Shown here piece after piece: positions 1-64,000 of a stretch of DNA of 64,000 nt; position 1 is the stretch's first letter, and each line of letters opens with the position of its first letter. Position numbers and translations under genes: made by a program. The notes under the pieces are model-generated. The model was not told the origin of the DNA. It worked only from the letters and a program-made list of their open reading frames with translations, and did no database searches. The stretch comes from Amorphochlora amoebiformis (Eukaryota; Cercozoa; Chlorarachniophyceae), in assembly GCA_054601695.1 (NCBI GenBank), contig BAAHQB010000230.1, positions 124,001 to 188,000 on the forward strand, in the 5' to 3' direction.

Positions 1-34
1 TTACGGAGATATATCTATTTATATATCCCGACAG

Positions 35-295
35 AAATGGTCAAAAAAAGTGAAGTCGAAGGTTAATCTTCGGCAGGAGAAGGTATAATATGTATATTTT
101 TCTTTGTTAAATGTTTAGATAATATAGTATACATATATATATATATATATATATATGTATAGATATATATATATTATGTTATATATAATATATAACATAA
201 TATATATATATATATACATCTAACATACATGCTATACAAAAACGGTGAATTTATTATTCTGAAAAAGGTTGGAGATAAAATGCATTATATGTATG

Positions 296-333
<38 letters not shown>

Positions 334-511
334 ACGTATGTGTGTGTATTTAGTTTATACATAGATATATGTGTATGTATATAGGTATATATATATATAT
401 ATATATATTGTATATATATGTATATATATGTGTGTGTATATATAGCATTTATTACATAAAATATATATATACATATGTGTATATATCTATATGTATATAT
501 ATATATGCACA

Positions 512-555
<44 letters not shown>

Positions 556-888
556 GAACATAAAAGACATGTTCTACATATAAATATATATATATATATA
601 TATAATATATATATATATTTGTTTAAATTTCATAAATATACGATGGAGAATATATATATATATATATGCATATATATAATACCTATATATATATATATAT
701 ATAGGTATAATATATACATATACCATAGTATAAATATAAACTGTACATATATATGTGTAATACATTTGATATACATTTTATGTTCTGTCCATATATATAT
801 ATATATATATAACATATATATATATACATATATATAGTGTGTGTAATTATAAATACTACATATAAAAAAATATATACACACACCGATG

Positions 889-924
<36 letters not shown>

Positions 925-1047
925 CATATATATATATATACATATATCTAATGTGTGTAATTATAAATACTATATATATAAAAAATATATACATGCGATC
1001 CACAGCAGGAAGAGGAAGACGACCTGCTGGCGTTAATGGACTCATGA
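35..1047 (+). CDS. 3' end of a plus-strand gene (two exons, partial)
   Basis: Two exons are supported, 35..82 and 1006..1047. The first is preceded by CCGACAG and followed by GTATAA; it reads 16 basic codons beginning KWSKKVKSK. The second follows CCACAG and reads [13 protein letters not shown] and then TGA, an acidic C-terminus. Both are in phase 0, so they join without a frame break. The 920-base intron between them is (TA)n. The rest of the gene lies to the left of the window. I do not recognise the protein. It converges on the DUS1 gene. Confidence 0.5.
121..1000. repeat. (TA)n intron block
   Basis: Long TA dinucleotide runs with scattered TG/CA interruptions fill the intron between the exons at 35..82 and 1006..1047. 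Frames rich in Tyr and Ile here are repeat translations. Confidence 0.8.
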
Positions 1048-1900
1048 TAAGTCTAGTTTCGGTATCCGTTGTTTAGTTATTCAGTTGTAACGCGAAAACA
1101 CGAAAGCCCAAATGGCAAGGCACGGCTTGAACATTTTTCGAGTTGAGATCAATCTATCTAGTCTATACTAGTATAATTGGAAATATACGATATCCATTTC
1201 AGTGCGAGAGTGTGCGTTGCTACGGATCGACCGCCAATTAGGCCAATTGGAACATGTTCAGTGATGGTCTCCTAGGTCTCTAGACTAGCTAGAGTCGTCT
1301 AACGCTTGTAAGTATCATTGGTACAAGTCTATAGTACTATCTCTAGTATCTGTCTTTTTTTCTAGATATTAAGTGGCTAGACATTGTACCTATGACTAAT
1401 AGTAGTAAAGTTATGTCAGAATATACCAGTATAGTGCATTAGGTATAAAATTTGCATATTTCCATATAATTTAGATAATTATATATCTCTGCGACTATGG
1501 TGTGTCACATAATCTAGATAATATACTAGACTTTATATAGGAAACTTATCTCTAATATCTAGAGTAGTCCCTAGAGTCCAGATACTAGAGATAGGCCGCA
1601 GAGCTAGATCTAGTGGATGACGGTATGTACTAGTGTAAGTAGAATACTGTGTCTATGATTACAAATTAGATTAACTAGAATCTTTCTATGGGAAATTTAC
1701 ATATCTCTCTAGACCTCTGTTGTCATGCATGATGCCCGCTTTGTATAGTTCAGATACTAGAGATAGGCCGCATGGCTAGATGACGGTATGTAAGTAGAAT
1801 ACTGTGTCTATGATTACAAATTAGATTAACTAGAATCTTTCAAGTTTGCTCTAATCTTATCAAGCTCCGCTAGAGCAGCAGATTGTTCCTTTTGTTGATG
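1048..1900. other. Non-repetitive intergenic stretch rich in CTAG words
   Basis: This stretch lies downstream of the stop codon at 1047 and holds no open frame with splice signals. It is rich in CTAG and TCTAG words. About 95 bases at roughly 1575..1700 are repeated at roughly 1750..1845, sharing the words GATACTAGAGATAGGCCGCA and GAATACTGTGTCTATGATTA. I see nothing else in it. Confidence 0.5.
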
Positions 1901-2045
1901 TATGGCTGATGCCTATTAATATATATATATATATATATATACATGCACACACATAGATATATATCTAGATATATATACATATATATATATATATATAATC
2001 CAAATACATTATCTAGCTTAGTATCATCATGGTATATTAAACCGT

Positions 2046-2079
<34 letters not shown>

Positions 2080-2159
2080 TATATACATACATATTATACA
2101 TACGTTATATGCATGTATGTATAGCATATATGGGTAAATGTGAACATAAGTAGTATTAA

Positions 2160-2194
<35 letters not shown>

Positions 2195-2210
2195 ATATTA
2201 TATACATATA

Positions 2211-2251
<41 letters not shown>

Positions 2252-2329
2252 ATCATATGCATATGCATACACAATATTAACAACAGACCACAATTCTTCT
2301 AACCCTAACCCTAACTCTCAACTAACCCT

Positions 2330-2665
2330 AACCCTAACTCTCAACTCTCAACCTAATCGCAATCTTATCCCTAACCCTAACCCTAACCCTAACTCTCAAC
2401 TCTCAACCTAATCGCAATCTTATCCCTAACCCTAACCCTAACCCTAACTCTCAACTCTCAACCTAATCGCAATCTTATCCCTAACCCTAACCCTAACCCT
2501 AACTCTCAACTCTCAACCTAATCGCAATCTTATCCCTAACCCTAACCCTAACCCTAACTCTCAACTCTCAACCTAATCGCAATCTTATCCCTAACCCCAA
2601 CCCTAACCCTAACTCTCAACTCTCAACCTAATCGCAATCTTATCCCTAACCCTAACCCTAACCCA
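2330..2665. repeat. 55-bp composite satellite containing CCCTAA
   Basis: Six tandem units of 55 bp join a telomere-like CCCTAACCCTAACCCTAA segment to a unique segment with CTCTCAACCTAATCGCAATC. The unit start recurs near 2350, 2405, 2460, 2515, 2570 and 2625. The copies are almost identical, so amplification is recent. Confidence 0.9.
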
Positions 2666-2762
2666 AACCCTAACCCTAACCCTAACCCTAACCTTAGCAG
2701 TAACCCATAACCTAAACCAGAACCCTAACCCTAACTCTAACCCTAACTATATATATATATAT

Positions 2763-2826
<64 letters not shown>

Positions 2827-2910
2827 TTATACCTTAAAATATTTATATATATATATACCATTTTTCCTGTAAATATATATCTGTATATATATATAGCTAA
2901 CCCTAACCCT
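2666..2910. repeat. Interstitial CCCTAA repeat with (TA)n
   Basis: Degenerate CCCTAA hexamers flank a (TA)n run (2748..2898). No terminal telomere structure is seen. Confidence 0.7.
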
Positions 2911-3055
2911 AACACTAATAAGAGCCTAAAACATGAACATATGCGCATAAAGCAATATAGTACCTCTGGACACATTTTTTTACGGAGTGTACGTAGCGTA
3001 TACTATATAACTACATTATATATATACGCATACATATATAGATATATATTATATG

Positions 3056-3097
<42 letters not shown>

Positions 3098-3140
3098 CCT
3101 TTATCGTAAAAATATCTTAGTATGTACATAATATATATAA

Positions 3141-3180
<40 letters not shown>

Positions 3181-3277
3181 TATATATATAAATATATACA
3201 TATAATATAAACATATATATATATATATGCATATATACACTTTTAGATACATAAATATACATATATACATGCAGATA

Positions 3278-3331
<54 letters not shown>

Positions 3332-3398
3332 TGTACGTACTAATAATAGCAATAATGAAAAATAGTAATGATAATAAAGATAACAATAAATATGTAGG

Positions 3399-3438
<40 letters not shown>

Positions 3439-3494
3439 ATATATTTATATATACCCATTGTATGTAACTATACATACATATATAACGCATATAT

Positions 3495-3583
<89 letters not shown>

Positions 3584-3584
3584 C

Positions 3585-18202
<14,618 letters not shown>

Positions 18203-18450
18203 CGCCCGACCGCGACAGCCTGCTCGGTGACGACTCGCGAACCTTCGGACGCTTGGAGATGAAATTCGGCGGCCCAGTGTTGAAGAAGAGGCCAGACGAT
18301 GTCGACGAGTCGAAAGGGGACGGAAACCGTCTGCCGTGTCCTGTGGTCAATTCAATCATGGGTGATTTCGAACTCTTTTCACGGACAGAGTTTATTTTAG
18401 AGTGGCGTGGCAGGATTGTAAGAGACGTTTAAAGAGAGAAGGAGTGATAT
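18203..18450. promoter_or_regulatory. Probable bidirectional promoter region between DUS1 and the AAA-like gene
   Basis: This 250-bp stretch is GC-richer than its surroundings, has no (TA)n and separates the first known DUS1 exon from an ATG-initiated plus-strand frame at 18451. No TATA or other defined motif can be singled out. The upstream part of DUS1 exon 1 may extend into it. Confidence 0.4.
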
Positions 18451-38085
<19,635 letters not shown>

Positions 38086-38313
38086 CATGCAGAAACCAGC
38101 GATGTACGTCATATGCTCACACATGTATGTAAAGTCTAGAATATAGAGTATGTACGTAAGTGCAAGGGGTATAACTATGTATCAATTTGTGAATTATAAA
38201 AAAATAATAAATCGCGTGTCATCGGAATACTGCCTCGGCAATAATAGTATTAATACTGTATTATCTATATATCTAGGGTATATATATCTATTATATCTCT
38301 AGTATATATCTAG

Positions 38314-38344
<31 letters not shown>

Positions 38345-39335
38345 AGTATATATATATATATATCTAGTATATATATATATATATATCTAGGAGATATTTT
38401 TTTAAGATATATGAACAGAATTATAGTCGTCATGACTGATTTACACCATTATTCTAGTATTATTATCATATGAATATTAAAATGACAACACTTTTGCTAT
38501 AGCGCTATAGCTACAGCCAGTACTAGCATCTAAAGCAAGTACATGTACAACTGTTGCATGTAACAAATTACCTAAATTATATATATATATAGTACTAGTA
38601 TACTAACAAATTAGTAACTAGTATTATTATCATATGAATATTAAAATGACAACACTATAGCTATAGCCAGTACTAGCATCTAAAGCAAGTACATGTACAA
38701 CCGTTGCATGTAGCAAATTACCTAAATTACTAACAATATAGCCATTAGACTGATTGGAGCCACAGAGTAGGTATATTATTTGGGTAAAATGACCTGAATC
38801 TGGCCGGAAATAAACTTGCACCAGATCATGATGTGTCTGGTGTATATCGTATATCAGTCATCACTATCAATCTGTAATTCAAGCTTGCGTATAGCTATAG
38901 CTATTAGCTATAGGTACTAGAGGTATAGCTATATTAGCTATAGCTATTAGCTATAACTATTAGCTATAGCTATTAGCTATAGCCAAGTAATACATGTTAC
39001 ATTAGAGCTAGTGCTTTGATATATAACATCCAGAACATACATATATATATATCTAGATATATCAGTATATATGTATATACACATATATTATATATTATAT
39101 ATATATATATATATTTAACATTATACTAATACTCTCTATAAACTTATCTGCGTATAAGTTCCCAAAAACACACACACATATGTAATCCAAAATGGATAAA
39201 TCGCACTTATCATGATCATATGCCGCGAAATTAAATTTTATCTCCTTGATATCCAAAACGATACCCGGACATATCTACTATAGCTATCTACGCGCTATAA
39301 TAGATATACAAATACTATTACGTAACTATTGATTC
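38086..39335. other. Intergenic region rich in CTAG and TAGCTATAGC words
   Basis: This stretch lies between two convergent genes. A direct duplication of about 110 bp (38457..38580 and 38625..38735) shares AGTACTAGCATCTAAAGCAA. 38880..38990 repeats TAGCTATAGCTATTAGC. No coding exon is supported. Confidence 0.55.
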
Positions 39336-39391
39336 TGATCCAGGATTTGAACCGAAAAAAAAAAAAAAGTGACGAATTATTAAATGCATAC

Positions 39392-42352
<2,961 letters not shown>

Positions 42353-42877
42353 TCGCTCCCGACATTCAATTCAAATTCAAAATAATTTTCATCTTACCCC
42401 CCCCCCCCATTTTCTCCATCCCCCCGGTTTATCTTTTTCCGTTACCGTTTTAAAAAAAAACCGAAAAATTAAGTTATTAGAACGTATTTGAACGTACAGA
42501 ATCCTGAGCATGATCCTAGGAGACCACAAACCATAACACTCCCGATCCGATTGAGGAAAACCTCCATTGATAGCCTCCGAAACCCGGGATTGGAGTGTAA
42601 ATCCCGTGATTTACTTGCCCGACGGAATTCGAATCCCGGGATTGGAATCTGTTATATATTATCGCACGATATACATCATATCAATTTATGATATCTTTGA
42701 CAAGTGCACACACAGATGTCTGCGAGCAATTATTTTCTAAGATTTAATATTTCGGAAACGGATGCTGCAGCTGACTTCCGGTGTTTTCTCCTGAAGTTTG
42801 ATTATTGGGCTCTCCCAACAAATCGACATGGCGCGAACCGAAGTCATGCCGACCCAAGCGAAAGGCCTCTAAATAAG
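42353..42877. other. Intergenic region with AATCCCGGGATT-type element
   Basis: This stretch lies between divergent genes. 42570..42660 carries three CCCGGGATT or CCCGTGATT words, also seen in the kinase introns at 57550..57890. Poly-C (42398..42407) and poly-A tracts are present. Part of it may be the 5' end of the kinesin-like gene, but no exon could be fixed. Confidence 0.45.
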
Positions 42878-42971
42878 TCATCTATGCGATCGATGACCTG
42901 TATGAAGATGTATTCGATGAGAGTGGCGACGCATTATATTTAAAATTTTATGTTCTGGAACTTCAAAATAT
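42878..42971 (+). CDS. Kinesin-like gene exon
   Basis: Bounded by AAATAAG and GTGAAT. It reads IYAIDDLYEDVFDESGDALY and LKFYVLELQN. Phase 1 to 2. Confidence 0.42.
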
Positions 42972-43735
42972 GTGAATAATACTTTTTCTTCTAAACATCA
43001 CAGCGACGACCAGTTCATACTGCGCTACACGTCTGAGCTAAAGGATGCGAGCAAATTTCTGGCCAACTGTATCCTTTCCATCTTCGAACGGCTCGGTAGG
43101 AGCGTCCACGCGGTGCTGAAGAACTTCAATGACCCCACGAAGGCGGACGAGACGCCGAACCCTTTCACTCTACGTCGTGACCATTCGCAGAATCTTAGGG
43201 GATTTAGCGGGTCGGAAGATACGCCTTGATGATTATGAAGTCTTCCAGATCCATACGAGAGCTAACACGCAAAGAATTGTGCGTCGAGAGTACCTAGAAA
43301 CCTCGTGGGGCCGCCGTCCAATGTACCCCGATTACCCCTTAAAATATTCGCTACTCCAGGACCTCCGAGAACCTCAAGTGCATCTTCGTGGCACTTACTA
43401 AGAGAGCTAATGGCACCCTGGTCCTCAGTTACACCCAAAAGCTCAGGAAGGAAGATCGCATAACAGGTGCATAGAAATACTTGTGTACGTACATATATAT
43501 ATATATACATATGTGTTTTTCATTCGGAGAACATGTCTGATATAGGAATCAGGATGCAATATTTTTTTTAAAAACTGTCTATAAATTTAACTTGCATCAC
43601 AGAATGTACTAATCTTTCGCGGTTACAGGTATGCGCAACACCAAGAGCCTGAAGCACATATGTACATGCAGCGTGAACAGAACTTGCCAGAAAACTCTTA
43701 ACACTATAATGATCATGAAAACAGTGAAATTTTAA
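42878..43735 (+). CDS. Divergent kinesin-motor-like protein (C-terminal part)
   Basis: Exons 42878..42971, 43004..43210, 43360..43466 and 43629..43735 chain in phase across introns of only 32-162 bp without (TA)n. The product reads LYEDVFDESGDALYLKF, then ELKDASKFLANCILSIFERL, FTLRRDHSQNLRGFSG, TSENLKCIFVALTKRANGTL and CSVNRTCQKTLNTI, ending MKTVKF and TAA. The order of 'LK.A......L....', 'R.S..L......GG.S..', 'TL' follows the alpha-4 to alpha-6 part of kinesin motors, but conservation is weak. ATP-binding P-loop exons are not found. If kinesin, it would move on microtubules. The product could be something else. Confidence 0.4.
43004..43210 (+). CDS. Kinesin-like gene exon
   Basis: Bounded by CATCACAG and GTCGGA. 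It is the longest island exon here (69 codons), reading DDQFILRYTSELKDASKFLA first. The donor is a choice made to fit the next exon's phase. Confidence 0.5.
43360..43466 (+). CDS. Kinesin-like gene exon
   Basis: Bounded by CTACTCCAG and GTGCAT. It reads TSENLKCIFVALTKRANGTL and VLSYTQKLRKEDRIT. Phase 2 to 1. Confidence 0.5.
43629..43735 (+). CDS. Kinesin-like gene terminal exon
   Basis: Preceded by GCGGTTACAG. In incoming phase 1 it reads MRNTKSLKHICTCSVNRTCQ and KTLNTIMIMKTVKF, then TAA. Confidence 0.48.
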
Positions 43736-44116
43736 GCCATTTATCAAGCCTGCTTGAGTCAATTTTCGATTTTTTTCGGGTCGATACCGCTGTACATACA
43801 CGTCGACCTTAAGTCCATCTAGTTCCTAGTTCCATGCGACTCCTTACATCTAGTACATGACGATTGGGCCCGGAGAATCAACTGAAAACGGAAAAAGTTT
43901 TTCGTGACCGGAAAGAGCTGGCTGTGATTTCCTCTAGATAGTGCTAGAGTGACATACATATCTACCAAACTAGGCTGTGAAATTTATGAAGAATTTCTAG
44001 AATTTCTAGAATTTCTAGAATTTGCTCCTGTCAAGCATATATATGAACGGTGTAATAGCTAGATGACCATGAAACTTCGGTTGATCTTAAACAACGTAAA
44101 TGTTCAGTATTTTCAG
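43736..44116. other. Intergenic or intron sequence
   Basis: Unique AT-rich sequence; AATTTCTAG is repeated four times at 43991..44025. No supported exon. Confidence 0.5.
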
Positions 44117-44251
44117 ATTCTACATGTACTAGATGTAGCTATCGCAGAGAAATCTAGGAAATTCACTCAAATTCATAGTGACCGGAGACGTCAAGCCCGT
44201 CTTTCACGTATGGATTTGAACATTGCATTTCGGATACCTCAGCAGGTGTAA
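44117..44251 (+). CDS. Histone-fold exon, TAF6-like
   Basis: Preceded by ATTTTCAG. It reads ILHVLDVAIAEKSRKFTQIH, SDRRRQARLSRMDLNIAFRI and PQQV, then TAA at 44249; alternatively it splices at CAG|GTGTAAG (44245). A long helix ending in RKF, basic residues and then 'L...DLN.AFR' resembles helices 2 and 3 of the TAF6 histone fold, a TFIID/SAGA subunit that pairs with TAF9. Upstream exons were not identified. Confidence 0.42.
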   Translation: MLHVLDVAIAEKSRKFTQIHSDRRRQARLSRMDLNIAFRIPQQV

Positions 44252-44331
44252 GATCAACCATCTGATGTTGTATATGATTGTAAATGTCTGTATATGCATG
44301 TACAAAAATTATAATATATCATAGAGTCTAG

Positions 44332-44367
<36 letters not shown>

Positions 44368-44410
44368 TATGTGTATGTATATGTGTGTATATGTACACAC
44401 ACACATATGT

Positions 44411-44464
<54 letters not shown>

Positions 44465-44820
44465 AAATATACTATCACGGTATATATGTAATGTGTATAA
44501 TATATATATCAAGTACAAAATGACATGTACATAGATACGTCTAAAGTATGGAAATACCAGTAGACAAACACTTTTTTACACACACATATATATTTATATA
44601 TATATATATATATTTATATATATACATATAATATGAGTACATCATAGTATCGTAGGTGGATATGTGTAATAATACCTTAGATACATGTACATCAAATATA
44701 TTAATATATACGCATGACATAATTACCCAAAAAAATGCCAAACCAGACACAAACAGCAATACCACGCAAATAAACACGCACACAAGATAGACGCACATAC
44801 ATACATTCATATATATACAC

Positions 44821-63803
<18,983 letters not shown>

Positions 63804-63819
63804 CTGAACCTTAATAATT

Positions 63820-63866
63820 AGAAATATTGTTAGGGTTAGCGTTAGGGTTAGGGTTAGGGTTAGGGC
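63820..63866. repeat. Short TTAGGG array upstream of exon 63745
   Basis: Four to five TTAGGG units about 30 bp beyond the acceptor; CCCTAA on the transcript. Confidence 0.8.
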
Positions 63867-64000
63867 TCGGGCTCCATCAAGACTTAAATAATCCCTAATT
63901 GCTAACCCTAATCCTAACATGTCCAAACATGCCGAAATATTACGGGTGTTTGAGATTAAGGTAATATTACGGGTGTTTGTGATTAAGGTAATATTACGGG

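Noticed and set aside
2286-2745. A chromosome end (true telomere)
   Set aside because: Repeats are interstitial, degenerate or composite and are flanked on both sides by unique sequence and genes.

Overview
The window is eukaryotic nuclear DNA. Short coding exons carry GT...AG splice signals on both strands, exon phases agree across long introns, and there is no bacterial gene density or ribosome-binding-site pattern. The recognisable proteins (a Dus1-type tRNA-dihydrouridine synthase, a tyrosine-kinase-like protein kinase, and fainter AAA-ATPase, kinesin and TAF6 resemblances) fit a protist or other microbial eukaryote with a (TTAGGG)n telomere repeat. I cannot name the species. Most of the sequence is (TA)n microsatellite or interstitial TTAGGG/CCCTAA repeat. 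Nearly all long apparent reading frames are translations of those repeats and are not listed.

Layout. 1-1047: the end of a plus-strand gene (acidic C-terminus). 3.6-18.2 kb, minus: DUS1, at least 14 exons, from the N-terminus at 18.2 kb down to about 3.6 kb. 18.45-38.1 kb, plus: a long gene of about 26 small exons resembling a divergent type II AAA ATPase (Pex6/Pex1/Afg2 type); it diverges from DUS1. 39.4-42.35 kb, minus: a small multi-pass membrane protein. 42.9-43.7 kb, plus: a divergent kinesin-motor-like gene with short introns. 44.1-44.25 kb, plus: a histone-fold exon resembling TAF6. 44.8-63.8 kb, minus: a tyrosine-kinase-like protein kinase whose whole catalytic domain can be assembled in frame from about 13 exons (52.5 to 44.8 kb), with further coding exons upstream to 63.8 kb. 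Exons were found by reading each non-repetitive island for an open frame bounded by AG and GT and then testing that codon phases chain from island to island.

Two properties stand out. First, introns are built from only two simple sequences that lie flush against the splice sites: (TA)n introns (GTATAT...ATATAG) and telomere-repeat introns (GTAACCCTAACC...CCCTAG or CCTTAG). Second, in at least ten places an exon edge together with its splice site is copied in tandem inside the adjoining intron (two to seven copies). Sometimes the whole exon is copied: the kinase exon with the DYG metal-binding motif is present three times, and the first part of the DUS1 exon with the catalytic Cys-Pro-Gln is present five times. 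This looks like a systematic way of lengthening introns by duplicating exon-intron junctions, and is the candidate undescribed phenomenon here. A second puzzle is an in-frame extra catalytic-loop motif (HGDLKPDN) inside the kinase gene, after a complete HRDLACRN loop.
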